17,904 nucleotides of DNA from an uncultured Pseudomonadota bacterium (GCA_903909415.1 CAIVVS010000164.1:1-17904), one strand, 5' to 3'. Shown: positions 1 to 8,934, counted from the first letter of the stretch. A program made the numbers and translations. The notes: generated by a model not told the origin, from the sequence alone.

Positions 1-2
1 CG

Positions 3-1532
3 TCAGGCGATGCGCAGCGAAATGCCGAGCGTGCGGATCCTGGCCGACCACTCGGCGGGCGCCGTGTTGTGGACCGAGGTGCCGCTCGCGTCCACGGCGA
101 CGGTCACCGGCATGTCCTTCACGTCGAACTCGTAGATCGCCTCCATGCCGAGGTCGCCGAATGCGACGACGCGCGCCGAGCGTATCGCCTTCGAGACGAG
201 ATAGGCCGCGCCGCCGACCGCCATCAGGTAGGCGGCCTTGTGCTTCCTGATCGCCTCGATCGCGACCGGGCCGCGCTCGGCCTTGCCGATCATGCCGATC
301 AGGCCGGTCTTGGCCAGCATCATCTCGGTGAACTTGTCCATGCGCGTCGCGGTCGTGGGGCCGGCCGGGCCAACCGCCTCGTCGCGCACCGGGTCCACCG
401 GGCCGACGTAGTAGATCACCCGGTTGGTGAAGTCCACCGGCAGCTTCTCGCCCTTGGCGAGCATGTCCTCGATGCGCTTGTGCGCGGCGTCGCGGCCGGT
501 GAGCATCTTGCCCGACAGCAGGATGATGTCGCCCGGCTTCCAGGTGCCGACTTCGTCGCGGGTGAGCGAGTCGAGGTTGACGCGCTTGGCGCTGGCCGCC
601 GGCGTCCAGCCGACCTTGGGCCAGTCCTCCAGCGACGGCGCTTCCAGTTCGGCCGGGCCGGAACCATCGAGCACGAAGTGCGCGTGGCGCGTGGCGGCGC
701 AGTTCGGGATCATCGCGACCGGCTTGCTGGCCGCGTGCGTAGGGTAGTCGCGGATCTTCACGTCCAGCACGGTGGACAGTCCGCCCAGGCCCTGCGCGCC
801 GATGCCGAGCGCGTTGACCTTGGTGTAGAGCTCGATGCGCAGTTCTTCCAGCTTGCTCGACGGCCCGCGCGCCAGCAGTTCGTGCATGTCCAGCGGGTCC
901 ATCAGCGATTCCTTGGCCATGAGCATCGCCTTCTCGGCGGTGCCGCCCACGCCTATGCCCAGCATCCCGGGCGGGCACCAGCCGGCGCCCATGGTCGGCA
1001 CCGTCTTGAGCACCCAGTCCACCACCGAATCCGACGGGTTGAGCATCACGAACTTGGACTTGTTCTCCGACCCGCCGCCCTTGGCCGCGACCGAGATGTC
1101 CACGGTGCCGCCGGGCACCATTTCCATGTGGATCACCGCCGGGGTGTTGTCCTTGGTGTTCTTGCGGGCGAACAGCGGGTCGGACAGCACCGAGCCGCGC
1201 AGCGGGTTGTCCGGGTTCATGTAGGCGCGGTGCACGCCTTCGTTGACCGCGTCCGCGATGCTCCCCTTGAAGCCCTCGAAGCGCACGTCCATGCCGATCT
1301 TCATGAACACGTTGACGATGCCGGTGTCCTGGCAGATCGGGCGGTGGCCCTCGGCGCACATGCGCGAATTGGTCAGGATCTGGGCGATAGCGTCCTTGGC
1401 GGCGGGCGACTGCTCGCGCTCGTAGGCGCGGGCCAGGTGGGCGATGTAGTCCTTGGGGTGGTAGTAGGAGATGTACTGGAGCGCGTCCGCGATCGAGGTG
1501 ATCAGGTCGTCCTTCTTGATGGTCGTGGTCAT
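3..1532 (-). CDS. fumA: Class I (iron-sulfur) fumarate hydratase
   Basis: A complete 509-residue protein that matches the single-chain, [4Fe-4S]-dependent class I fumarases, which interconvert fumarate and L-malate in the TCA cycle in the cytoplasm. The N-terminal domain (about residues 10-290) carries three cysteines in the family positions for the cluster: C67 in PICQDTG, C186 in GWCPPGM and C278 in NCAATRH. Their spacings, 119 and 92 residues, resemble those of known class I enzymes. The C-terminal domain (about 330-505) contains KPGDIILLSGKMLTGRDAAHKR and a GPAGPTTATRMD segment, as expected. The length is slightly below E. coli FumA (about 548). The ATG at 1532 begins a natural MTTTIKKDDL start, but no strong ribosome binding site is visible. 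The gene begins 22 bases after the yqhA-like gene and is probably co-transcribed with it. Some related enzymes act on other hydroxy acids, but fumarase is the most likely role. Confidence 0.95.
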   Translation of the reverse strand: MTTTIKKDDLITSIADALQYISYYHPKDYIAHLARAYEREQSPAAKDAIAQILTNSRMCAEGHRPICQDTGIVNVFMKIGMDVRFEGFKGSIADAVNEGVHRAYMNPDNPLRGSVLSDPLFARKNTKDNTPAVIHMEMVPGGTVDISVAAKGGGSENKSKFVMLNPSDSVVDWVLKTVPTMGAGWCPPGMLGIGVGGTAEKAMLMAKESLMDPLDMHELLARGPSSKLEELRIELYTKVNALGIGAQGLGGLSTVLDVKIRDYPTHAASKPVAMIPNCAATRHAHFVLDGSGPAELEAPSLEDWPKVGWTPAASAKRVNLDSLTRDEVGTWKPGDIILLSGKMLTGRDAAHKRIEDMLAKGEKLPVDFTNRVIYYVGPVDPVRDEAVGPAGPTTATRMDKFTEMMLAKTGLIGMIGKAERGPVAIEAIRKHKAAYLMAVGGAAYLVSKAIRSARVVAFGDLGMEAIYEFDVKDMPVTVAVDASGTSVHNTAPAEWSARIRTLGISLRIA

Positions 1533-1554
1533 GGCTGGGTAGCGTCCCGTGGGG

Positions 1555-2163
1555 TCAGTGGTGGGCGCCCTTGGAGGGCTTGTCGGTGTGCGACATCAAC
1601 CGGTCGGCGTAGGCAATGGCCAGCGCCGACAGCAGGAAGGCGATGTGGATCACGGTCTGCGCGATCAGCGTCTTCTCGTCGTAGGCCTTGGCATTGATGA
1701 AGGTCTTGAGCAGGTGGATCGAGGAGATGCCGATGATGGCGGTGGCCAGCTTCACCTTGAGCACGGAGGCATTCACGTGGGACAGCCATTCCGGCTGGTC
1801 GGGGTGGCTCTCCAGGTTCATGCGCGACACGAAGGTCTCGTAGCCGCCCACGATCACCATGATCAGCAGGTTGGAGATCATCACCACATCGATCAGGCCC
1901 AGCACCACCAGCATGATGGTGGTTTCGTTCAGCTTGGTCCCGCGAGGCGCGCCTTCCACCGCCACGGCGGCCAGGATGTGGTCCAGTGCCGCCTGGTTGC
2001 CCATCGCCGCGCCGATCAGGTCCACCAGTTCCACCCAGAAATGGAACACGTAGACGCACTGGGCGAGGATCAGGCCGAGGTAGAGCGGCAGCTGCAGCCA
2101 TCGGCTGGCGAATATCAGCGCCGGCAGGGGGCGCATGGGGCGGACTTCGTCGGGCAGTTTCAT
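1555..2163 (-). CDS. yqhA: YqhA/UPF0114-family inner-membrane protein
   Basis: A 202-residue protein of the YqhA (UPF0114, TIGR00645) family, whose biochemical role is not established. Four membrane segments are visible at about residues 26-50, 82-108, 133-155 and 166-186, separated by short charged loops; the C-terminus is hydrophilic and histidine-ended (DKPSKGAHH). The frame stays open 35 codons further upstream, but that extension is arginine- and proline-rich and not protein-like, and the family starts at a sequence like MKLPDEVRP, so the ATG at 2163 is chosen. The stop is 22 bases before the fumarase start on the same strand, which suggests one transcript. The 167 bases between this gene and the upstream monooxygenase gene hold nothing I recognise. 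Confidence 0.88.
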   Translation of the reverse strand: MKLPDEVRPMRPLPALIFASRWLQLPLYLGLILAQCVYVFHFWVELVDLIGAAMGNQAALDHILAAVAVEGAPRGTKLNETTIMLVVLGLIDVVMISNLLIMVIVGGYETFVSRMNLESHPDQPEWLSHVNASVLKVKLATAIIGISSIHLLKTFINAKAYDEKTLIAQTVIHIAFLLSALAIAYADRLMSHTDKPSKGAHH

Positions 2164-2330
2164 GTCGATTCCATTTGTGTCGGAAACATTACGCGGAGAA
2201 AACGCCCGGGCAGATCGGGCAGGCGACGGATTATAGGCGGGCGGCGGGCGCGCCCGTCCGCGCGGCATCGTGGACGGCCTTCGCGACCGGTTGCTTCAGC
2301 CGACCGGCAATCCCGCCCGGCGCGCCGGGT

Positions 2331-4064
2331 TCAGTCGTATCCCGTCACCCAGGCCAGCAGCGCCTCGCAGTCCCCGGGCAAGCTGGCGCCGCGCCAGGCG
2401 ACATGCTGGTCCGGCCGCACCAGCGCGAGGTCGCAGCCGTAGAGCTCGCGCGCCAGCGGATCCGGCACGTCCACCACCTCGAGCGGCACGCCGCGCGCTG
2501 CGGCTGCCGCAACCAGCGGGCCGGCGGCCGGCGCATCCGCGCCGATGCGCAACAGCGTGAAGCCGATGCCGAAGCGGTCGTACAGCGAGCGCCGCGCCGG
2601 CAGACCCGGCGGGTCGAACCAGAAATGCGGCGCGCGGCCGCCCGGCACGCTGCTGGGCACGTACTCGGTGAAGCTGTCGGCCGGCGGCGTGCCGTCGGGC
2701 ACGATGATGGGCGAGCCGTCGTAGCGCACGCCCAGCTGCACGCCGATGGAGGCGAACTCCTCGCCGAAGGTCGCGAGGTACAGGCCGGACTCGCGCCGTG
2801 CCGCCGCGCCTTCCGGCGTGTCGTCCTCCATGCCTTCGGGCGCGGTCACCGCGCCCACGTTCTTGGCCAGCGCGCGCGAGGCCTGGGTATTGCGCTCGGC
2901 GATCGGCTTGCGCTCGGCCTCGTAGCTCGCCAGCAGCGAGGGCCCACCCCAGCCCTGCAGGCAGGCGGCGAGCTTCCACGACAGGTTGGCCACCCCGTCG
3001 ATGCCGGTGTTCATGCCGAAGCCGCCGGTGGGCGTGAACAGGTGGATCGCGTCCCCGGCCAGGAACACGCGCTTGCCCGACCACAGCCGCTCGGCCCAGA
3101 GCGCCACGCCCGCGGTCCAGGTGCGGTGCGCGAGCATGGTGAAAGGAACGTCCTCGCCGACGGTCTCGGTGATGGCTGCGGCGATCACCGCGTCGTCCGG
3201 ACGGTCGGTCTCGTTGGCAAGCTTGGTCCAGAAGATGAACTCGTCCTTGCCGTTCAGCGCGACATAGGCGGTGCGCACCCTGGGGTTGACCACCCAGTAC
3301 TGCCAGCCGGGGCGACTCGCCAGCGGGCCCGCATGCAGCGTGGGCGCGCGCAGGTAGGTGGACACCATGCGCCCGCCGACGAAGGCCTGCTGCAGGCCGT
3401 CGTGGCCGAGGTAACGGATGCCGAGCGCGCGGCGCACGTGGCTGGGGCCGCCGTCGCAGCCAACCAGGTACTGTGCGCGCCAGGTCTCTGATTCGCCGGT
3501 CTGCACCAGGTCCCGGTCGTTGTACTCGCCGGAGGCATTGGCCGGGTCGCCGTCGGCGCGCGGCCTCACGCGGTGCGCCGCCAGCGTGACGCCTCCCTCG
3601 TCCTCGCCGAACTCGCCGACCTGCCAGCCGAAGCGCAGCGTGATGTTGGGCCGGGTGGCGGCGTGCGCCAGCAAGGCTTTCTCGACGTACATCTGGTTGG
3701 CGCGGTGGATGGGCTCGAAGTTCTGCGCGGTCTGGGGCGCGGCGGCGGCCAGGCGCACCTTCTCGTGTTCCGAAGGCATGTAGACCCGGGCCAGTTCATG
3801 CCCGTTGAGCCGGGTCAGGTAGTAGACGTCGGTTGGGTAGTCCTGCGGCAGGCCGAGCTGGCGCACCATGGCGGCCAGTCCCAGCCTCCGGTAGTGCTCC
3901 ATGGTGCGCGAATTCTGGGTACTGCCCTTGGGGTGCCCGCGGGCGCTCGCGTCGGTGTTGAACACCACGGACTGCACGCCATGCCGGTCGAGGAACAGGG
4001 CCAGCATGATGCCGACCGGGCCGCCACCGCAGATGGCGACCGGAACGCTCAGGTTTTTGCTCAG
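2331..4064 (-). CDS. FAD-dependent aromatic-type monooxygenase (PheA/TfdB/MhpA-like)
   Basis: A flavoprotein monooxygenase of the group A (FAD_binding_3) type, which uses NAD(P)H and O2 to hydroxylate phenolic substrates in the cytoplasm; the substrate here is unknown. Counted from the proposed start, the protein has 577 residues. It shows the N-terminal dinucleotide-binding GGGPVG (residues 13-18), the VGCDGG motif near residue 204, the FAD-ribityl GDAIHLFTPTGGFGMN motif near 337-352, and a C-terminal thioredoxin-like domain ending with the family hallmark LVRPDQHVAWRG. The first in-frame ATG (4007) would delete the GGGPVG motif. Upstream, the frame is open only back to a stop near 4095 and contains no ATG. 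CTG at 4064 lies 8 bases after GGAGG and gives a normal N-terminus (LSKNLSVPVAICGGGPVG); ATC at 4067 is the other possibility. It is divergent from acs. Confidence 0.9.
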   Translation of the reverse strand: MSKNLSVPVAICGGGPVGIMLALFLDRHGVQSVVFNTDASARGHPKGSTQNSRTMEHYRRLGLAAMVRQLGLPQDYPTDVYYLTRLNGHELARVYMPSEHEKVRLAAAAPQTAQNFEPIHRANQMYVEKALLAHAATRPNITLRFGWQVGEFGEDEGGVTLAAHRVRPRADGDPANASGEYNDRDLVQTGESETWRAQYLVGCDGGPSHVRRALGIRYLGHDGLQQAFVGGRMVSTYLRAPTLHAGPLASRPGWQYWVVNPRVRTAYVALNGKDEFIFWTKLANETDRPDDAVIAAAITETVGEDVPFTMLAHRTWTAGVALWAERLWSGKRVFLAGDAIHLFTPTGGFGMNTGIDGVANLSWKLAACLQGWGGPSLLASYEAERKPIAERNTQASRALAKNVGAVTAPEGMEDDTPEGAAARRESGLYLATFGEEFASIGVQLGVRYDGSPIIVPDGTPPADSFTEYVPSSVPGGRAPHFWFDPPGLPARRSLYDRFGIGFTLLRIGADAPAAGPLVAAAAARGVPLEVVDVPDPLARELYGCDLALVRPDQHVAWRGASLPGDCEALLAWVTGYD

Positions 4065-4087
4065 GATCGATGCCTCCGTCGCGCCGG

Positions 4088-4125
4088 ATTATCGCATCCT
4101 GCCGGGTGCGTAAGGCTCGCGTAAG
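4088..4125 (-). promoter_or_regulatory. Possible promoter and tandem GCGTAAG operator of the monooxygenase gene
   Basis: Reading leftwards, a GATAAT -10-like hexamer occupies 4093-4088 and would start transcription near 4081, just ahead of the GGAGG ribosome binding site of the monooxygenase gene. No good -35 is present. In its place are two exact copies of GCGTAAG (plus-strand 4108-4114 and 4119-4125), 11 bases apart, about one helical turn. Tandem repeats in that position suit an activator or repressor site. This is inference; no regulator gene lies next to it. Confidence 0.3.
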
Positions 4126-4193
4126 TCCTGCCGAGCACCATGGAATTGGTAAACTGCCGATTGCCATTTGCTAGGCAGGACGGCAGGGCAAGT

Positions 4194-4221
4194 ACGGGGG
4201 CGGCCGGCGCAGTCGCCCCGT
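4194..4221 (+). promoter_or_regulatory. Inverted repeat in the acs leader
   Basis: ACGGGGGCG at 4194-4202 and CGCCCCGT at 4214-4221 pair over eight bases with one bulged G and an 11-base loop. The repeat lies 50 bases upstream of the acs start. It could be an mRNA leader hairpin or an operator, or a chance product of high GC content. I could not identify a convincing acs promoter in the 207-base divergent region. Confidence 0.25.
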
Positions 4222-4271
4222 GCCAGGGGACATACACAGCAGCACCACCCACGCAGAAGGAGGCCAGCTTC

Positions 4272-6242
<1,971 letters not shown>

Positions 6243-6250
6243 GCGTCTAC

Positions 6251-6283
6251 GCCTGATCCGCGGGAGATGGCCGCGGACCAGGC
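6251..6283 (+). terminator. Strong hairpin after acs, probable terminator
   Basis: Beginning 8 bases after the acs stop, two 13-base arms (6251-6263 and 6271-6283) pair at 12 of 13 positions around a 7-base loop, GAGATGG. There is no T-run, so it is not a textbook intrinsic terminator. In GC-rich genomes such hairpins often end or stabilise the 3' end of an mRNA. Confidence 0.5.
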
Positions 6284-6327
6284 GCCCGGGCGGGGCAGGG
6301 GGACGGGGCGTATGGTGTCCGGATGAG

Positions 6328-6347
6328 CCGCGCCGGACCCGGCGCGG
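6328..6347 (+). repeat. Perfect 8-bp inverted repeat before the DUF2892 gene
   Basis: CCGCGCCG (6328-6335) and CGGCGCGG (6340-6347) form a perfect stem with the 4-base loop GACC. It ends 20 bases before the start of the small membrane protein gene and just ahead of its GGGAG ribosome binding site. It may be an mRNA hairpin; no clear promoter is seen in this gap. Confidence 0.3.
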
Positions 6348-6367
6348 ACGCCCACCGGGAGAACGCC

Positions 6368-6574
6368 ATGAAAGTGAACGTCGGCAATGCGGACCGCATC
6401 GCGCGCATCATCGCCGGGCTGTGCCTGCTCAGCCTGATCGTCCTGCTGGACGGCAATGCCCGCTGGTTCGGCCTGATCGGCCTGGTCCCGATCGCCACCG
6501 GCACGCTGCGCTGGTGCCCGCTCTACACGCCGTTCGGCATCAGCACATGCGCGGCGGAGAAGAAGGCGGCCTGA
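6368..6574 (+). CDS. Small DUF2892 / YgaP-type inner-membrane protein
   Basis: A 68-residue protein beginning MKVNVGNADRIARII, the hallmark start of the DUF2892 family, which is also the membrane part of the rhodanese YgaP. Two short membrane segments are visible, about residues 14-30 (AGLCLLSLIVLLDG) and 32-48 (ARWFGLIGLVPIATGTLR), followed by the typical RWCPLYTPFGISTC with two cysteines. The ATG at 6368 follows GGGAGA; an in-frame ATG at 6323 would add 15 residues unlike the family and was rejected. No rhodanese domain is fused. Family members often sit beside persulfide dioxygenase and BigR/YgaV-type regulators, and here the gene converges on the persulfide-dioxygenase-like gene with 28 bases between stops. 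A role in sulfur or redox handling is therefore inferred; the molecular function is unknown. Confidence 0.88.
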   Translation: MKVNVGNADRIARIIAGLCLLSLIVLLDGNARWFGLIGLVPIATGTLRWCPLYTPFGISTCAAEKKAA

Positions 6575-6602
6575 CCGCCGTTCCCCTGGGCGCACCCCCT
6601 GG

Positions 6603-7463
6603 TTACAGGGCGTTGAGCGGCAGCTTCAGGTAGGAAACGCCGTTGGCCTCGGGCGGCGGCATCTGCCCGGCGCGGATGTTCACCTGGATGCTGGGCAGGA
6701 TCAGCGTCGGCATGTCGAGGGTTGCGTCGCGCGCGGTGCGCATGCGCACGAAGTCCGCTTCGCTCACGCCTTCATTCAGGTGGATGTTGCCCGCTCGCTG
6801 CGCGGCCACCGTGGTCTGCCAGGCCGGGCCGCGACCCTCCGGTGGGTAATCGTGGCAGACGTACATCCGCGTCTGGGGCGCCAGTGACAGCAGCTTGCGC
6901 GCCGACGCGTACAGCACCGGCGCGCTGCCGCCGGGGAAGTCGCAGCGGGCGGAACCCACGTCCGGCATGAACAGCGTGTCGCCGACGAACACCGCGTCGC
7001 CGACCAGGTAGGCCGCGCAGGCGGGCGTGTGCCCGGGCACGAACAGCGCGACCGCCTCCAGTTCGCCGATCCGGAACGACTCGCCGTCGCGCAGCAGGTG
7101 GTCGAACTGGGAGCCATCGCGGCGGAAGCCGTCCTCGAGGTTGAAAACCTTGGCGAACACCGACTGCACCGCGGTGATGTGGGCGCCGATCGCGATGCGG
7201 CCGCCGAAGCGCGCCTTGAACCAGGGCGCCGCGCTCATGTGGTCTGCGTGTGCGTGGGTCTCGAGCAGCCACTCGACGCGCAACTGGCTGGCCTCGATGT
7301 AGGCGGCGACCTTTTCCGCCGAATGCGTTCGTGTGCGGCCGGACTTCGGGTCGAAGTCCAGCACCGGGTCGATGACCGCGCAGGCGCTCCCCGGGCCGGC
7401 GTGCACCACGTAAGTGACCGTCCAGGTAGCGGGATCGAAAAAACCTTCGACGTGCGGATTCAT
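6603..7463 (-). CDS. Persulfide dioxygenase-type metallo-beta-lactamase-fold protein (ETHE1/Blh-like)
   Basis: A 286-residue cytoplasmic protein of the ETHE1/Blh group, whose members oxidise glutathione persulfide to sulfite with a mononuclear iron. The metal-site motifs are present: THAHADH (H70, H72, D74, H75), FVPGHTPA (H145), GDTLF (D162) and YVCHDYP (H204). The segment DVGSARCDFPGG is typical of bacterial persulfide dioxygenases rather than glyoxalase II. The ATG at 7463 follows GGAG with a 7-base gap; the frame is open 38 codons further, but that stretch is translated promoter DNA. Unlike the Xylella/Agrobacterium Blh protein, no DUF442 or rhodanese domain is fused. The gene is divergent from the BigR-like repressor gene and shares its operator, so induction by reactive sulfur is expected. 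Confidence 0.9.
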   Translation of the reverse strand: MNPHVEGFFDPATWTVTYVVHAGPGSACAVIDPVLDFDPKSGRTRTHSAEKVAAYIEASQLRVEWLLETHAHADHMSAAPWFKARFGGRIAIGAHITAVQSVFAKVFNLEDGFRRDGSQFDHLLRDGESFRIGELEAVALFVPGHTPACAAYLVGDAVFVGDTLFMPDVGSARCDFPGGSAPVLYASARKLLSLAPQTRMYVCHDYPPEGRGPAWQTTVAAQRAGNIHLNEGVSEADFVRMRTARDATLDMPTLILPSIQVNIRAGQMPPPEANGVSYLKLPLNAL

Positions 7464-7496
7464 GCGGGCTCCAGGCTGCTCTGTGCAATTGACCGA

Positions 7497-7526
7497 ATAA
7501 TAATATATTGACAGATATATTGTCAA
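7497..7526 (-). promoter_or_regulatory. Promoter of the persulfide dioxygenase-like gene
   Basis: Reading leftwards, a consensus -35 TTGACA (7526-7521) is followed after 18 bases by TATTAT (7502-7497), five of six matches to the -10 consensus. Transcription would begin near 7490, about 27 bases before the ATG at 7463. The -35 is one arm of the TTGACA-N7-TGTCAA palindrome. Confidence 0.65.
7508..7526. promoter_or_regulatory. Palindromic operator candidate for the BigR-like repressor
   Basis: TTGACA-GATATAT-TGTCAA is a perfect 6-bp inverted repeat with a 7-bp AT-rich centre, in a strikingly AT-rich island within GC-rich DNA. It contains the -35 boxes of both divergent promoters. ATATTGAC recurs at 7505 and 7532, with the variant ATATTGTC at 7517, so a second half-site may overlap the rightward -10. 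AT-rich palindromes over the promoter are known targets of BigR; binding here is inferred. Confidence 0.6.
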
Positions 7527-7536
7527 CCCGTATATT
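7508..7536 (+). promoter_or_regulatory. Promoter of the bigR-like operon
   Basis: TTGACA (7508-7513) is followed after exactly 17 bases by TATATT (7531-7536), five of six matches to the -10 consensus, putting the transcription start near 7543, some 23 bases ahead of the repressor ATG. This promoter lies inside the opposing promoter of the dioxygenase gene: each -35 is within the spacer of the other. Confidence 0.65.
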
Positions 7537-7565
7537 GACTGCGTGTTCCCGACATTGCGAAGACC

Positions 7566-7910
7566 ATGCCCACTCAAGTGCTAGACCCGAAGACCATGCG
7601 CGCGTCGGCCGACGAGGCCTGCAGGCTCATGAAGGTGCTTTCCAATCCGGACCGGCTGCTGCTCCTGTGCCAGCTGGCGCGTGGAGAGATGTGTGTCAGC
7701 GACCTGGAGGCCGAACTGGGCATCGCCCAGCCGACGCTGTCGCAGCAGCTGGGCGTACTGCGGGACGAGGAGCTGGTCAGCACGCGCCGCGAAGGAAAGA
7801 ACATCCACTACCGGCTGGCCAGCCAGCAGGCTGCAGCGGTGATGGAAGTGCTGCATGCACAGTTCTGCGAGCCCGCAGCCAGGCGGTCGGCGCAACGGGT
7901 GGCGCGATGA
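7566..7910 (+). CDS. bigR: ArsR-family repressor of the BigR/SqrR type (reactive-sulfur sensor)
   Basis: A 114-residue winged-helix ArsR-family protein. The recognition region GIAQPTLSQQLGVLRDEELV (about 52-71) and the wing (TRREGKNIHYRL) closely resemble BigR of Xylella and Agrobacterium. The two cysteines that form the sulfur-linked switch in BigR (C42/C108) and SqrR (C41/C107) are 66 residues apart. Here C35 (LLLCQL) and C101 (AQFCE) have the same spacing and context. The ELxCV metal-site motif of classical ArsR is absent, although an extra C43 occurs. It probably represses its own operon and the divergent dioxygenase gene until persulfide modifies the pair. The start is uncertain: a 12-base repeat CGAAGACCATGC places in-frame ATGs at 7566 and 7596 in identical context. 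Its stop overlaps the next start as ATGA. Confidence 0.9.
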   Translation: MPTQVLDPKTMRASADEACRLMKVLSNPDRLLLLCQLARGEMCVSDLEAELGIAQPTLSQQLGVLRDEELVSTRREGKNIHYRLASQQAAAVMEVLHAQFCEPAARRSAQRVAR

Positions 7911-8338
7911 GCATCGACTGGAGCCACTTCACGCCCTGGTCGTCGCTTGCCGGCGGCGTGCTGATCGGACTGTCCGCGGCGGCCTTCATCCTGCTCAGAG
8001 GTCGGGTGCTGGGCATCAGCGGCATCCTTGGCGGACTGCTGGGCGTGCGCAAGGGTGACGCGGATTGGCGCCTGGCCTTCCTGGTCGGACTGCTGGCCGC
8101 GCCGTCCGTTGCCGCACTGTTCATGGCCCCGGTTGTGCCGAGAGTGGAGGCGGGGTGGTTGACGCTGGTCACGGCCGGCCTGCTGGTGGGCATAGGTACC
8201 CGCTACGGCGCAGGCTGCACCAGCGGCCATGGCGTATGCGGGATCGCACGCCTCTCGCCGCGCTCAACGGTCGCCACGCTGGCCTTCATGGCCTCGGGCG
8301 CCGCCGTGGTCTTCGTCACCCGCCACCTGATCGGATAA
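7907..8338 (+). CDS. YeeE/YedE-family sulfur-compound transport protein, N-terminal-type half
   Basis: A 143-residue integral membrane protein of the YeeE/YedE (sulf_transp) family. About four membrane segments can be seen (roughly 13-30, 33-48, 58-80 and 85-105, with a further hydrophobic C-terminus at 120-140). The family signature [12 protein letters not shown] lies near residues 104-115; its cysteines are thought to relay thiosulfate or related sulfur species in YeeE. It is half the size of full YeeE and has its partner immediately downstream, the split arrangement seen in PmpA/PmpB pairs of BigR operons. The ATG at 7907 overlaps the repressor stop (ATGA), so translation is probably coupled. 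Import versus export cannot be told from sequence. Confidence 0.88.
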   Translation: MSIDWSHFTPWSSLAGGVLIGLSAAAFILLRGRVLGISGILGGLLGVRKGDADWRLAFLVGLLAAPSVAALFMAPVVPRVEAGWLTLVTAGLLVGIGTRYGAGCTSGHGVCGIARLSPRSTVATLAFMASGAAVVFVTRHLIG

Positions 8339-8341
8339 GCC

Positions 8342-8770
8342 ATGTCACGCCTCATTGAATTCCTCATTGGCCTGGTGTTCGGCATCGGCCTGCTGCTCTC
8401 CGGCATGACCGACCCGGGCAAGGTCATCGGCTTCCTGGACTTCACCGGCACCTGGGATCCGTCGTTGGGCCTGGTCATGGGCGGCGCAGTCGCGGTCGCC
8501 TTCGTCGCGTTCCGCCTGGCACGCGGTCGCAGCGCGAACCTGCTGGGCGGCGCAATGAACCTGCCGCGCGTCACCGAGATCGACCGCCGTCTGGTGCTGG
8601 GCAGCATCGCCTTCGGGGCTGGCTGGGGCTTGGCAGGATACTGCCCGGGACCGGCGCTGGTGTCCCTGGGCGCCGCCCAGCCCAAGGCGGTGGTGTTCGT
8701 GCTGGCGATGCTCGCCGGCATGGCCGTGTTCGAGTTCCTTGAACGTGCCGCGCGACGGGCTTACGCATGA
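8342..8770 (+). CDS. YeeE/YedE-type (DUF6691) membrane protein, second half
   Basis: A 142-residue membrane protein that pairs with the preceding gene, 3 bases after its stop. Hydrophobic segments are visible near residues 5-22, 42-60, 85-100 and 112-132. The signature [14 protein letters not shown] (about 92-105) is the single-cysteine version of the YeeE repeat, as found in PmpB-type proteins. The N-terminal [21 protein letters not shown] is also characteristic. Together the two halves would rebuild a full two-repeat YeeE pore with cysteine sites in both halves. Co-transcription with the BigR-like repressor implies induction by reactive sulfur. The family is well recognised; the substrate (thiosulfate, sulfite or persulfide) is inferred. 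Confidence 0.88.
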   Translation: MSRLIEFLIGLVFGIGLLLSGMTDPGKVIGFLDFTGTWDPSLGLVMGGAVAVAFVAFRLARGRSANLLGGAMNLPRVTEIDRRLVLGSIAFGAGWGLAGYCPGPALVSLGAAQPKAVVFVLAMLAGMAVFEFLERAARRAYA

Positions 8771-8934
8771 GTCGGACTGCAGCGGCATCGATGCAACCGG
8801 GCGCCGCATCGGCCATCCGTTCGGAACCTGACCGAAGGAAAATGGGCCGAAACATGCCAAGTGACTGTTTTTATTATTGAAATGCTCATGTGCCTATTGC
8901 GCTTCCCGAATCCGCCCCGACATACAAAGCTTCC

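Noticed and set aside
69..1697. Long rightward open frame opposite the fumarase gene
   Set aside because: It is rich in histidine, arginine, alanine and aspartate with no family resemblance, and it is an antisense shadow of the fumarase gene typical of high-GC DNA.
4140..4271. Longer start for acs at an upstream ATG
   Set aside because: The 44 extra residues are unlike the family and would ignore the excellent ribosome binding site before 4272.
6597..6610. CCCTG-GTTA-CAGGG hairpin between the DUF2892 and dioxygenase genes
   Set aside because: Only 5 base pairs, overlapping the dioxygenase stop codon and without a T-run; too weak to call a terminator.
7508..7906. Upstream extension of the first YeeE/YedE gene through the repressor gene
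   Set aside because: The extension is the repressor gene read in another frame; the ATG at 7907 in the ATGA overlap gives the normal membrane protein.
8771..8934. CueR/MerR-type operator or promoter upstream of copA
   Set aside because: TATTAT at 8872-8877 could be a -10, but no -35 at a usable distance and no CueR-like dyad were seen, so no promoter is claimed.
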